Shown: positions 1 to 9,390 of the stretch, piece by piece | Layout of the letters: each line of letters starts with the position of its first letter | Position numbering within the stretch: the first letter of the stretch is position 1 | Source of the DNA: Sphingobacterium sp. UGAL515B_05 | GTDB taxonomy: Bacteria; Bacteroidota; Bacteroidia; Sphingobacteriales; Sphingobacteriaceae | Direction of reading: 5' to 3' | Length of the DNA stretch: 64,000 nucleotides | Assembly: GCF_033097525.1 (NCBI RefSeq) | Contig: NZ_CP109907.1 | Span: 2,356,001 to 2,420,000 of the forward strand | Program-made: the position numbers and the translations under genes | Notes under the pieces: model-generated | Databases searched by the model: none | What the model was told of the DNA's origin: nothing | What the model saw: only the letters and a program-made list of their open reading frames with translations

Positions 1-1958
1 TTGACGATAAAGTCCTGATACATCTTTTCCCAAACTTGACCACGTTTCTCGATGACGATCTCTTGCGCCTTATCGGCAAATTGGATGGTCTGTTGTTGAA
101 TTTTTCGGTCAAACTGAAATTTACTTTCAAACTCCAGCTGTTTGATAAAGCGACTTTCTTCGCCCGTAGAGCTTTCATCCACCAATCCATTGTAGAAAAT
201 GTGTATTCCTTCACTGTATTGAAAATGTCGATAGAATAAATAAGCCGAAAGGGCATCCTGGTTCTCCAATACTGGAAGCCCATAAGCGCTTCTCAGGCTA
301 TTGGGTATAAAGGTCGGTGAATTGGACGTTTTGGGTAGAATGCCTTCATTTGCGCCTAGAATATATATGTTGTCAAAATTTAAACAGCGACTCTCCAAGA
401 GTCCCATAATCTGAATTCCTTCAAGCGGATCTCCTTCTATCGCCGAATTTATTGGGGCAATTGCTTTTTTAATCAGGCCAATCTGGAAACTGATGCTTAA
501 GGGGGCAACTGTTTCAAAGCCCAATAGCAGCTGGTTCAGCGTTTTCTTCGTTTCGATCAAGAGGTTGTTGTCAATTTGGCGGATACGTTCCTGTGAAGAT
601 ATACTTTGCAACAGGTCATCGACGAGCAGAATGAGCGAAGGTATCAAATGTGCCGAGTTTTCGATTGGTACAAAAAACTGAGGCAAAGAGCTTTTGAGAT
701 GAATGTCTTCTAATGCGATCTCAAAGAGCTGTTTGTCGGCAATCTCTTTTTGGATCTGAAGTTTATCTGCTAAAGAAACCATACTGAGTGGATGGTTGAT
801 GAAGGTCTCTATGACCTGATAAGGAATCTTCCGTCTCTTGAACTGCGATATTTCCAAATGAACATCCATCCATAGGTCCAGGATACCGAAAATGGGAGAC
901 TGCGTCAGGGGATATCCCGTTGTGATGTTGGGGTTGACATCGGGTAGACTCTGCAGCAAAGGAACAAGCAGGTTTTCATCTGCTAGAAGAATAGCCGAGG
1001 TCTGTTCCGCTTTATGGTGCTGTTCGAGGATATCATAGAGCAGTTTTGTTTGGCTGATCTTTCCGGTGCTGGCATATAGATTTACGGTTGAGGTTCTATT
1101 GCCAATAATGTTCGGGCTATCGCCAAGGGCATTGACCAAACCTGTTTGAAAAATATTTCGACGGATAAAAAGTCCCGCTTCCTGCATAGTGTCCTCCAGG
1201 TAATAGGCATCGGCATCAAAGTAGAATAGTGCGCTGCCTTTGTCCTGCCATTGTCTAAATAATTTTGCCTCGGCTTTATTTAAAGCATTGAAACCGACAA
1301 AAAGGATATGCTGAAAGGAAGATGCAAACTGCTGATTTGTAGCTTTGCCTTCAACCAGATCACGGTAGATTGTTGGATAGTTGGTTTGGCCTTCTGTTTT
1401 AAGCTTTTCTTTAAATCGATCATATAATACCGGTAGTCTTTTCCAGAGTTGAAGAAAGCGCTCTTGTACGCCACTATGCCCCGCAATAGAAAAGGACTGC
1501 CAAAATTGACGGATAAACCCTTGCTGTTCTTGCGTGAGATGTTGAAAAGCAATGTCGATTTTGGTATTGTCATACAGTTCTAAATAGATCTGCTCGATGG
1601 GAACGAGATCATAATCCAGTTGACCGAAGTCACTCAATATAATTTCGGCAATGGGATAGAACTCTTCCAGCGTTTCTGGTTGCTTGCCCTCAGCTACCAA
1701 TAACTCATTATGAATATTAAACAGATGAAAAAATTGGGTTAAGGGACTGGCTTCGGTATCATCGGTCGAAAGTCTGAAAAATTCCTGAATCGTAAAAAAC
1801 TGCGGCGACCAGATCGCCTGGCCATACACTTCAGCAAGATGTTTTTTGAGGTAGGTAATCGGCCGTTTATTATTAAACACGATGGCAATTTCACTCAGAT
1901 CGTTTCCAAAACGCTTTTGAATGTCTGCTGCTACTAATTTTAGAAAGGCTGTCTGCAT
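1..1958 (-). CDS. AddB-like PD-(D/E)XK nuclease family protein (C-terminal part outside window)
   Basis: An open minus-strand frame runs from an ATG at 1956-1958 to the window edge without a stop, giving about 652 residues. I translated most of it: it begins MQTAFLKLVAADIQKRFGND and contains LGANEGILPK late in the visible part, a motif typical of AddB/RexB-type inactivated helicases. The nuclease domain expected at the C-terminus lies outside the window, so it is not seen. The start is only 7 bases after the stop of the AddA-like gene, so the two are surely co-transcribed. The pair should form a heterodimer that processes double-strand DNA ends for recombination. Role is by family knowledge; the partial length prevents checking nuclease residues. 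Confidence 0.85.
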   Translation of the reverse strand, partial: MQTAFLKLVAADIQKRFGNDLSEIAIVFNNKRPITYLKKHLAEVYGQAIWSPQFFTIQEFFRLSTDDTEASPLTQFFHLFNIHNELLVAEGKQPETLEEFYPIAEIILSDFGQLDYDLVPIEQIYLELYDNTKIDIAFQHLTQEQQGFIRQFWQSFSIAGHSGVQERFLQLWKRLPVLYDRFKEKLKTEGQTNYPTIYRDLVEGKATNQQFASSFQHILFVGFNALNKAEAKLFRQWQDKGSALFYFDADAYYLEDTMQEAGLFIRRNIFQTGLVNALGDSPNIIGNRTSTVNLYASTGKISQTKLLYDILEQHHKAEQTSAILLADENLLVPLLQSLPDVNPNITTGYPLTQSPIFGILDLWMDVHLEISQFKRRKIPYQVIETFINHPLSMVSLADKLQIQKEIADKQLFEIALEDIHLKSSLPQFFVPIENSAHLIPSLILLVDDLLQSISSQERIRQIDNNLLIETKKTLNQLLLGFETVAPLSISFQIGLIKKAIAPINSAIEGDPLEGIQIMGLLESRCLNFDNIYILGANEGILPKTSNSPTFIPNSLRSAYGLPVLENQDALSAYLFYRHFQYSEGIHIFYNGLVDESSTGEESRFIKQLEFESKFQFDRKIQQQTIQFADKAQEIVIEKRGQVWEKMYQDFIV

Positions 1959-1965
1959 CGTGCTA

Positions 1966-4900
1966 TTATTTTACTTCAGTTAATTGATTTGATTTCGCAT
2001 AATAGAGATAGGCTTTAACGTTGTTATAGCCAAGGTTCTCCAAATTCTTTTTATAGTTGTCGACTTGGTACTTGTGCCCAATATAGTCTGTCTGTGTGAA
2101 TTTAAAATCCAGAACGATTGTTTCTTCCGCGGAGGTGAAGACTTTATCGGGACGGATCGTCTCACCTTTAGCCGTAATAATGCTTGCTTCATTCCAGATT
2201 TTATAGTTTCCGGTGAGCCATTTATTGATCATGGGGTGCTTCCAGATCTGATTGATCTCCTGCATGAGAAAAGGCTCTTCCTCTTTGGAAAGGATTCCTT
2301 CCTGGATAAGTTGGCGTACCAGTTTATGGATGTCTTCTTCCTTAGAAATTTGAGCCATAATATCGTGGGCCAATATCCCGTACTGCGCGGCTTTCTCCAG
2401 CATCATAATATCATTGATGTTACGCGTACTCGATTTCTCTAAGGCCATTTCTAATTCTTTGGAAATGGGGTAATGGCGAAGGGAAATAATATTGTCTTTT
2501 TGAGCCTGATGTTTTTTTTGTTCGATCGTTTGATCGATGTGTACACCTTTTTCTTCCAGTGCAAACGGAGCTATCGGGCTATCCAAGACTTGATAGAGCA
2601 CATCGCTGATATATTCGTCTTTAATATCATATCCTGTAATTTCGCCTGTTTTTTTGTCAACAGATTCTTTAAAGGAAGGTGCCGTGATATAGAGATGCTC
2701 AACAGCACGCGTTGTTGCTACATAGAATGTATTGAGTGCATCCATGTAATTGAACAGCATCTCTTCAAAATATTGCTTGAAAAATACAGATTTGCCGACT
2801 GTAGATGTATATTTTATTGGAATTTTTCCCAATTGGGCGAAAGGAGTATCTGTGGTCTCTATCCAAAAATCGCCATTGATCATGCCGTCGAGATCCCAGG
2901 AACAGAATGGAATCATCACCACGTCATAAGCTAGACCTTTTGATTTGTGGATTGTTGTGACCTCGATTGCATCAATTTCTCCGTTGGAAGGGAGCACCGC
3001 CCGGTTGCCATCTTCTTCCCAAAACTCCAGGAACTGAATAATGCCACGTTCGCCATTGGTGGAGAAAGCTGAGATCATATCTTTGAACGCCAGGAGGTAA
3101 GGGAGGTGGATATTGTCTGTGGTTGTGAAACCGTAGATTTCAATGAGTTTTTCAATTAAATGAACTAAAGGCTGTTTCTGCGCCATTTCCCAGGAGTCAA
3201 TCAGCGCCTCAGGGAGATAATCTTTAAGTGCGCGGATGTCATTGCTGGCAAATTTTAACCATGCATTTTGATCGATTGTCTTATTTTGAATATGCTGGTA
3301 GAGATAGACCATCTTTGCTTTATGGATGGTATGTTTGTCCGAATTATAGACTAAAGCCTTCAACGTTTCGATCATTAATAGTACCGCATCATTGCTCGCC
3401 AAGGTTAATGCATCACCGGATATCACTTCAAATGTAAGTTGCTGCTCTTTTTTGAAGTCCATGAGCTTTTGGATGACCAATTTAGCCTGTACATTACTCC
3501 GTACCAAAATACCGATCTGCCGTGCCTGATAGCGGCCCTTACCGAGCCAGTCGCCTATTTTTTGACATAGTTGGAGTAGCGACTCTTCAATAACCTGATT
3601 TCTTCTGTAGCGTCCATCAGTGACAGGAATGTAGGAGATTTCGATAGATCCTAATTGGTCATGTTTCCCTTTTTTATGTTCAGGTACTTCCTGTTGGCTG
3701 TTTTCATAAGCTTTGACCAGCATAGTGTCATTGCCAGTAGAAATCCACCACTGTTTACCTTCTTCATCAAGGCTTTCGAATACTTTTTCATTCAGTACCT
3801 GTTGCAGATGTTGGGGAATACTGCTAAAGAGGTAATTGTTTAAATGGATGATATTTGGAAGACTTCTAAAATTGGTGTCGAGGCTTCCGTTTTCGATAAA
3901 GGTGGTTTTGCTATCCTCGTCTAAGTGAAAGGTATGACCAACCTGTTGTTCTACCTGCTGCAGGAGTATGCGCCAATCCCCATTTCGCCAACGATAAATA
4001 CTCTGTTTGACGTCCCCAACGATCAGGTGCTCGCTGATTGTGCCTTTGGCGTCTGCCAATGCATTGATCAGTAGTGGACTATAATTTTTCCACTGAATAC
4101 GCGAGGTATCCTGAAATTCGTCAAACAAAAAGTAGTTAAAACGATTGCCGATCTTCTCCCAGATAAATGTTGGATCGCTATTTTCATCCAATCCGAGTTT
4201 GTTTAATAAAATCTGCGAGTCGGAAATTAATTGAGCGCCATTGTCCCGCCGCCATTGCGTCAGTAAGTCGCTCATTTCCTTGAGGAGGCGCAGGTAATAG
4301 AGATTACTTTGTACCGCTTGATAAGCAATGTAAGCCGATAGATTATCGTGTAGCTTTTGGAACGATGCCAGAATGGGGCTGAGGGCGGCGATAAGATCAT
4401 GCCGTATATTTTTGTCACTATCTGTAAAAGCATCTTCATTGTCGATCAACTGGAGATATTTTTCCAGTACCTTGGCAATTTCGGAAGCGCTCAGCTTTTC
4501 CGTTTTTTTATTGGTTTTGCTAGCGGAGATTATTTTATTACGCGATTTACCTTTCAGTTCACTTTCGGAGATGTTAAAATTCTTGAACGTTTCACTAAAG
4601 GCTTCAATCGTCAGCGAGAGTGCTTCCGTGAAGGAGTTTATCTTCTGTTCAACTTCCTGATTGAGGAGATTAAAAACCTCCTTTGGATTGGCAGAATTGA
4701 TGTAACCATCAAATTCCTGAAAATTTTCAGAGAAAATAAGACTTGCCAAACCCATTAATTGTTGGCGGTAGTTCCAATTTTCATTTTTTGCTATTTTCTT
4801 TTCCGCATAAGCGATAATCCAATCCAGTAGGTCGGGGCGTTCATCCAGCAATTGATTAAGCATGACCGTTAGGTCATTTTTCACTTTGTTGACATTCATT

Positions 4901-5316
4901 TCAATCTTATAAGCAGCATCAAGATTGAGTTCATACGTGAATGCACGAATAACTTTTTGGGAAAAACCATCAATTGTACTTATGGTAAAATGACTGTAGT
5001 CATGTAGGATACGTCGATACACCCGAAAAGCTTTCTCTTGTACCAGATGCGGATTCCAATCTGGTTGCTGCTGAAGTAAAAGCTTTCTGAAATCTTCAAT
5101 TTTAGGGCTACGATTGCCTGTTGCCAAGCCATGGAGTACCGAGAGGATACGTTCCTTCATCTCGGCGGTTGCCTTATTGGTGAATGTCACCGCCAAAATC
5201 TCCTTATAGCTATTCTCGTTGGAGAGTAGGAGTGTGAGATAGTGTAAAGTTAAGCTAAAGGTTTTTCCCGAACCGGCTGAAGCTTTTAGTATTTTTAATG
5301 GCGCAACAGATTTCAT
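1966..5316 (-). CDS. UvrD/AddA-like helicase-nuclease (exonuclease V beta-type subunit)
   Basis: Superfamily 1 helicase of about 1116 residues. Walker A (ASAGSGKT) is at residues 12-19, a Walker B-type FDEFQDTS motif lies about one third in, and the helicase motif TTIHKSKGLAYD follows. The C-terminal end has RPDKV followed by IVLDFKF, which fits the PD-(D/E)XK nuclease core of AddA. I chose the ATG at 5314-5316 (MKSVAPLKILKASAGSGKT) because the family begins just before Walker A; the longer frame reaching 5385 adds 23 unlikely residues. It is the first gene of a two-gene operon with the AddB-like gene. Expected role is ATP-driven unwinding and degradation of double-strand break ends. Confidence 0.92.
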   Translation of the reverse strand: MKSVAPLKILKASAGSGKTFSLTLHYLTLLLSNENSYKEILAVTFTNKATAEMKERILSVLHGLATGNRSPKIEDFRKLLLQQQPDWNPHLVQEKAFRVYRRILHDYSHFTISTIDGFSQKVIRAFTYELNLDAAYKIEMNVNKVKNDLTVMLNQLLDERPDLLDWIIAYAEKKIAKNENWNYRQQLMGLASLIFSENFQEFDGYINSANPKEVFNLLNQEVEQKINSFTEALSLTIEAFSETFKNFNISESELKGKSRNKIISASKTNKKTEKLSASEIAKVLEKYLQLIDNEDAFTDSDKNIRHDLIAALSPILASFQKLHDNLSAYIAYQAVQSNLYYLRLLKEMSDLLTQWRRDNGAQLISDSQILLNKLGLDENSDPTFIWEKIGNRFNYFLFDEFQDTSRIQWKNYSPLLINALADAKGTISEHLIVGDVKQSIYRWRNGDWRILLQQVEQQVGHTFHLDEDSKTTFIENGSLDTNFRSLPNIIHLNNYLFSSIPQHLQQVLNEKVFESLDEEGKQWWISTGNDTMLVKAYENSQQEVPEHKKGKHDQLGSIEISYIPVTDGRYRRNQVIEESLLQLCQKIGDWLGKGRYQARQIGILVRSNVQAKLVIQKLMDFKKEQQLTFEVISGDALTLASNDAVLLMIETLKALVYNSDKHTIHKAKMVYLYQHIQNKTIDQNAWLKFASNDIRALKDYLPEALIDSWEMAQKQPLVHLIEKLIEIYGFTTTDNIHLPYLLAFKDMISAFSTNGERGIIQFLEFWEEDGNRAVLPSNGEIDAIEVTTIHKSKGLAYDVVMIPFCSWDLDGMINGDFWIETTDTPFAQLGKIPIKYTSTVGKSVFFKQYFEEMLFNYMDALNTFYVATTRAVEHLYITAPSFKESVDKKTGEITGYDIKDEYISDVLYQVLDSPIAPFALEEKGVHIDQTIEQKKHQAQKDNIISLRHYPISKELEMALEKSSTRNINDIMMLEKAAQYGILAHDIMAQISKEEDIHKLVRQLIQEGILSKEEEPFLMQEINQIWKHPMINKWLTGNYKIWNEASIITAKGETIRPDKVFTSAEETIVLDFKFTQTDYIGHKYQVDNYKKNLENLGYNNVKAYLYYAKSNQLTEVK

Positions 5317-5608
5317 AGAATGAAGGTAGAAAGTAAAAAGTGAATTGGCAAAAATGTCGCTGACTATTTCGAAGCTATTGTACACAAACGGTTCATCCTG
5401 TTTACATTTGGTAAAGATGCCCTTTTAAATAAAGGAGTTTTTTGTGCCTTGATTTTTGAAAAGTTTGTTGTAGTTGCTTTATGGAAGCAAGAAAAGACGA
5501 AGGTCTCAAGGGAAGATATTACGTTTGAACGAAGTTGTTGACAAGAGCTAACCCTGTCGTTTTCAGTGAAGTTTTATTAAATTATAATGATGATTAAAAA
5601 AAAATAAC

Positions 5609-5618
5609 TATCTTTGCA
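5609..5618 (+). promoter_or_regulatory. Promoter -7 box for rpsP
   Basis: TATCTTTGCA matches the Bacteroidota -7 consensus TAnnTTTGnA exactly and lies 57 bases before the rpsP ATG. No clear TTTG -33 element is visible at the usual spacing. Confidence 0.6.
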
Positions 5619-5674
5619 TCCCCTCTAGTATGAAGCTCGGGGGATATGTTGAATACATAAAATAAAATTAAAAA

Positions 5675-6196
5675 ATGGCAACTAAAATCAGATTGCAAAG
5701 ACACGGTAAAAAAGGACGTCCTTTTTACCACGTAGTCGTAGCGGATTCTCGCGCTCCACGTGACGGTAAATTCATCGAACGTATTGGTTCTTACAACCCA
5801 AACACAAATCCAGCAACTATCGTTTTGGATTTTGAAAAAGCTTTGGATTGGATGAATAAAGGTGCTCAACCAACTGACACTGCTCGCGCTATCCTTTCTT
5901 ACAAAGGTGTTCTTTACAAAAAACACTTGCAAGGTGGTGTGAAAAAAGGTGCTTTTGATGAAGCTGCTGCTGAAGCTAAATTTACAGCTTGGACTGACGC
6001 TCAAGAAGCTAGAATCTCTGGTAAAAAAGATGGTTTAGCTCAAACTAAAGCTGAAGCTAAAAAAGCTGCTTTAGTGGCTGAAGCTAAGAAAAAAGAAGAA
6101 AAAGCTGCTGCTGTAGCTGCTAAAAATGCTCCTGTAGCGGAAGAAACTGCTGCTGAAGAGACTGAAGCTCCTGCATCAGAAGAAACTGAAGGTTAA
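5675..6196 (+). CDS. rpsP: 30S ribosomal protein S16
   Basis: The first 80 or so residues are a standard S16 ([20 protein letters not shown], then [11 protein letters not shown]), a small-subunit protein that binds 16S rRNA during early assembly. The protein is 173 residues, about twice the length of the E. coli form. The extra C-terminal part, from about residue 105, is a low-complexity Ala/Lys/Glu-rich tail, a feature known from Bacteroidota S16 proteins. It is followed by a strong terminator and then rimM, the usual rpsP-rimM pairing, though here the terminator separates them. A canonical promoter lies upstream. Confidence 0.98.
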   Translation: MATKIRLQRHGKKGRPFYHVVVADSRAPRDGKFIERIGSYNPNTNPATIVLDFEKALDWMNKGAQPTDTARAILSYKGVLYKKHLQGGVKKGAFDEAAAEAKFTAWTDAQEARISGKKDGLAQTKAEAKKAALVAEAKKKEEKAAAVAAKNAPVAEETAAEETEAPASEETEG

Positions 6197-6217
6197 TTCT
6201 TTCATAAAGTATTCGAG

Positions 6218-6249
6218 AAAGCCGACTCAATCTTGAGCCGGCTTTTTTT
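6218..6249 (+). terminator. Rho-independent terminator after rpsP
   Basis: An AAGCCG-A-CTCA arm pairs with TGAG-C-CGGCTT and runs straight into seven T residues. It begins about 20 bases after the rpsP stop. Confidence 0.85.
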
Positions 6250-6315
6250 GAAACAGCCAATAGGCTAATGGTTTGCCAAATCATGTCTCACAGCTAATCG
6301 CTAAATACGAAATAT

Positions 6316-6840
6316 ATGACTATTGATCAAAGCTTTTACATCGGTTACATCAGTAAAACAAGAGGTCTTAAAGGAGAAGTACAACTATTTTTTGAATTCG
6401 AGGAATATGAGAGTTTGAATATCGATGTTGTCTTTGTGGAAGTGAACAAAAAACTTGTTCCTTATTTTGTTGATACCATTAAATTTCAAAAAAATAGTAC
6501 AGCCTATGTGACATTTGAGGATGTGGATCATATCGATAAGGCTCAAGTACTTGTACGTAAAAAGCTATATCTTTCCAATGATAAGATGCCCGAGCGTGAT
6601 CCAGACGATTTTAGATATACTGATTTAATCGGTTTTTTAGTGATTGATGAAAACCATGGTGAACTGGGGCAAATAACAGACGTCCAGGAATTTCCACAAC
6701 AGTTTGTCGCTTCGGTAAATATGGACGGTAAAGAACTGATGTTCCCGCTGTCCGACGATTTGATCTTAGGAATCGATGGCGAAGAGGAGATCATTGAAGT
6801 TGAATTGCCAGAAGGCTTAGTGGATCTTTATAAAGAATAA
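6316..6840 (+). CDS. rimM: Ribosome maturation factor RimM
   Basis: A 174-residue protein. The N-terminal RimM domain starts FYIGYISKTRGLKGEVQLFF (family motif G-x-hG-x-x-G-x-x-G-E-V). A PRC-barrel-like C-terminal half begins near residue 95 (DLIGFLVIDENHGELGQITD) and ends PEGLVDLY, as typical RimM does. It helps 30S assembly by binding S19 and acting in 16S rRNA 3' domain maturation. It follows rpsP, its usual neighbour, but the terminator between them means it is expressed by read-through or from its own promoter, which I could not identify. Confidence 0.96.
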   Translation: MTIDQSFYIGYISKTRGLKGEVQLFFEFEEYESLNIDVVFVEVNKKLVPYFVDTIKFQKNSTAYVTFEDVDHIDKAQVLVRKKLYLSNDKMPERDPDDFRYTDLIGFLVIDENHGELGQITDVQEFPQQFVASVNMDGKELMFPLSDDLILGIDGEEEIIEVELPEGLVDLYKE

Positions 6841-6937
6841 GCATATCCCCAAGCTTATTCAAATGAATAGCGGTATACGAACTATTGTAGTAATTTCTTA
6901 TCTTGGTCTGTATATTATTACTGGCCATAATTATTGA

Positions 6938-7795
6938 TTGATTTTGAAACCGTTATTACTACTGCTATTTATATTCTCGTTGTCTTCTTGTGCTTTCTTT
7001 GGGAAGAAAAAGGACTTTCCTGAAGGCAATTACCAAATGATACTGGGCTATTCAAATGAGGAGTATCATAAAGTAAAAAGAGAATCACCCCAAAATGTGG
7101 AGGCAGATGCCTATGGTAATGATCCTATGCTATACCGGTCCTTTCTCTCACTCCAGGATAAAGATAAGTTTGTGATGGCGATCGATGATATCTTACTCTT
7201 CGGCAAGTATAGATTCAACGGCGATCGATTAGAATTGAATGATGAGAAAAAGGGTAGCCTCGCCTTAGATATTGTTAAGGTAAAAGGCGATTTTGTTCAG
7301 CTGAGAGGTGATTTTTCACAGTTTAGCTCAGCGCATGTACCCACTAGCGAAAGACTTTATATCAACTTTGCGCTAGATAAAACTCCTATCCGGGAGACCC
7401 CGAGCAAATTTGATAGCCAGGTGAATCTATGGCGAAATGCCCCTGTAAAATCAGAAAGTGAAAAGGAGATAAAGACCCGGACACTGAATTTTGTAGATTA
7501 TTCTATCGCTTATTTCCAGCACATATCAAGTTCTGGCACACATCACGATTATCGATTGGATGGTGTTGAATCACCAATTATTTATGCTGAGAATGGCATT
7601 GTGCTAAAGAAGTGGGAAGATGTTCCTGAATCCTGGAAGGAATTGTTTTACAATGAACAAAATGCATTAGTTGCCTATCAATATTTATTTGATGGTTTTA
7701 AATATGGATCGAAAGAAGAGTACCATGTTACCGGACTCTTACTGATCACATTTTATCTCAAAAATTTACGAAATTCCCTGGCAACGAATCTTTAG
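6938..7795 (+). CDS. Hypothetical lipoprotein
   Basis: A 285-residue protein of unknown function. The N-terminus MILKPLLLLLFIFSLSSCAF is a lipoprotein signal with the lipobox LSSC, so it is predicted to be lipid-anchored. The start codon is TTG (6938-6940), with a second in-frame TTG two codons later; no in-frame ATG fits before the signal peptide. The rest is a soluble region without a domain I recognise; it has segments such as DKDKFVMAIDDILLFGKYRFNGD that look like beta-rich repeats. It lies between rimM and the metF riboswitch on the same strand. No function can be assigned. Confidence 0.75.
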   Translation: MILKPLLLLLFIFSLSSCAFFGKKKDFPEGNYQMILGYSNEEYHKVKRESPQNVEADAYGNDPMLYRSFLSLQDKDKFVMAIDDILLFGKYRFNGDRLELNDEKKGSLALDIVKVKGDFVQLRGDFSQFSSAHVPTSERLYINFALDKTPIRETPSKFDSQVNLWRNAPVKSESEKEIKTRTLNFVDYSIAYFQHISSSGTHHDYRLDGVESPIIYAENGIVLKKWEDVPESWKELFYNEQNALVAYQYLFDGFKYGSKEEYHVTGLLLITFYLKNLRNSLATNL

Positions 7796-8013
7796 CCGAT
7801 CCTGTAGTGACTTAGGCAATCTCTTCGCTGTCAATGATCCTCGGTCGTTAATTTTATCTGTTTTTTTAAGTCTTTTACTTTTGTTGGAGCGTAAATTTCT
7901 ATTATTGCCTGGGAATAAACCTGAAGCCGTATTTATTGCAGGCTTTTTGCGCCTATTTTTGCCTTTTCGAAAAAATATTTTTGTCTTTTGATTTTTTAAA
8001 ACGATATTAGCAA

Positions 8014-8116
8014 CGCTTATAGAGAAAGGCCGAGGGACTAGACCCGTTGAAGCCTTAGCAACCTGTCTTGTTCAAGGTGCTAAATTCTACCCTACTCCAT
8101 GTGGGAAAGATAAGTT
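8014..8116 (+). promoter_or_regulatory. SAM-I riboswitch (S-box) upstream of metF
   Basis: The sequence has the SAM-I core: P1 strand CTTAT (8016-8020), AGAGAAAGGCCGAGGGACTAGACCC, a GATGAA-like GTTGAAGCC, then TTAGCAACCTG, and a closing ATAAG (8110-8114) that pairs with the first strand. This class binds S-adenosylmethionine and shuts down methionine genes when SAM is plentiful. The 70-base expression platform (8117-8186) contains TCCCTCG at 8133-8139, complementary to CGAGGGA at 8031-8037 inside the aptamer, so a competing structure is possible. The upstream stretch 7796-8013 holds T-rich sequence with several weak -7-like boxes (for example 7876-7883) and no gene I can see. Confidence 0.9.
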
Positions 8117-8186
8117 ACATGTAGATAAACGATCCCTCGACTTGTGCGTTTCGATGTAAGCCAACCAAACTAAAAACAGTTTTTTA

Positions 8187-9143
8187 ATGAAGATTATCGA
8201 TCATATCCAGAATGCCAAAGGAAAAACATTGTTTTCTTTTGAGCTATTGCCACCGGCGAAAGGGCAGGGCATCCAAAGTATTTTTAAAACCATGGATGAA
8301 CTGATGGAGTTTAAACCTCCTTTTATCGACGTAACCTACCATCGGGAAGATTATATCTATAAAGAGCATGCGAGTGGATTACTGGAACGCGTTTCCTATC
8401 GTAAACGTCCTGGGACAGTGGCGATATGTGCTGCAATCATGAATAAATATAAAGTAGATGCGGTGCCCCATTTGATATGTGGTGGTTTTACAAAAGAGGA
8501 AACTGAAAATGCATTGATCGATTTGAACTTCCTGGGGATAGATAACGTGTTGGTATTGAGGGGAGATGCACGTAAGGGCGACGCCGATTTTATACCGACC
8601 GATGGTGGACATGCTTTTGCAACAGACCTACTTGAACAGGTAACGGATATGAATAAAGGAAAGTATCTGCATGAAGACATTATCACATCGGAAAAGACTG
8701 ATTTTTGCATCGGAGTAGCGGGCTATCCCGAAAAGCATTTTGAATCGCCAAATTTCAATACTGATTTTAAATATCTGAAACAAAAAGTCGATATGGGAGC
8801 AGAGTTTATTGTGACTCAGATGTTCTTTAATGTTGAAAAATACAAGGAGTTTGTAACAAAATGTAGGGACAATGGAATCCATGTGCCTATTATTCCGGGA
8901 TTAAAACCACTGACAACGAAAAAACAGTTGGTTACACTACCAAGGATATTCCATTTAGATATTCCAGAGGAACTGAGTGATGCTGTTTCAGCATGTAAAA
9001 CGAATGCCGACGTCAGACAAGTAGGTGAAGAGTGGTTGGTGCAACAATGTCAGGAGCTGATTAAATTTGGCGCTCCGGTTTTACATTTCTATACGATGAG
9101 TAATCCTGGTCCAACAAAGAAGATTGTTGAAAAACTAGCCTAA
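8187..9143 (+). CDS. metF: Methylenetetrahydrofolate reductase
   Basis: A 318-residue protein with the MetF TIM-barrel signature: FSFELLPPAKGQG near the N-terminus (the catalytic Glu region), FIDVTYHRE, VLRGDARKGD and GVAGYPEKH, and MGAEFIVTQMFF. It reduces 5,10-methylenetetrahydrofolate to 5-methyltetrahydrofolate using FADH2/NAD(P)H and so supplies the methyl group for methionine synthesis. Its length is normal for the family. It is a single-gene unit, with a SAM-I riboswitch directly upstream and a terminator 17 bases after the stop, so SAM feedback control is very likely. Confidence 0.97.
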   Translation: MKIIDHIQNAKGKTLFSFELLPPAKGQGIQSIFKTMDELMEFKPPFIDVTYHREDYIYKEHASGLLERVSYRKRPGTVAICAAIMNKYKVDAVPHLICGGFTKEETENALIDLNFLGIDNVLVLRGDARKGDADFIPTDGGHAFATDLLEQVTDMNKGKYLHEDIITSEKTDFCIGVAGYPEKHFESPNFNTDFKYLKQKVDMGAEFIVTQMFFNVEKYKEFVTKCRDNGIHVPIIPGLKPLTTKKQLVTLPRIFHLDIPEELSDAVSACKTNADVRQVGEEWLVQQCQELIKFGAPVLHFYTMSNPGPTKKIVEKLA

Positions 9144-9160
9144 CTCATAAAAGTAATACG

Positions 9161-9190
9161 AAAAGGGAGCCGATAAGCTTCCTTTTTTTT
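9161..9190 (+). terminator. Terminator after metF
   Basis: AAGGGAGC pairs with GCTTCCTT (one G-T wobble) across a short loop and leads into a run of eight T residues. Confidence 0.8.
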
Positions 9191-9390
9191 ATCCTAGCAT
9201 TCGTTGTGAAAGCCTAAAATATGTTCAGAATTTCGATTGTGTGGTTTAGTCGATCGCTATTTTCAGTGTTTAATAGCCTGTTTATAGTCAGATACTTGTG
9301 TTAAATAGTGTTAATTAACTTATTAGAATCAGGATAACTTTTTAACTTAAAGTGCTAAAAAGGATTTTAACAATAGACCAAATTGACCTT

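Noticed and set aside
2065..4758. Plus-strand ORFs up to 153 residues within the AddA-like gene
   Set aside because: They lie opposite a clear helicase/nuclease reading frame and have Phe/Cys-rich, shadow-type composition.
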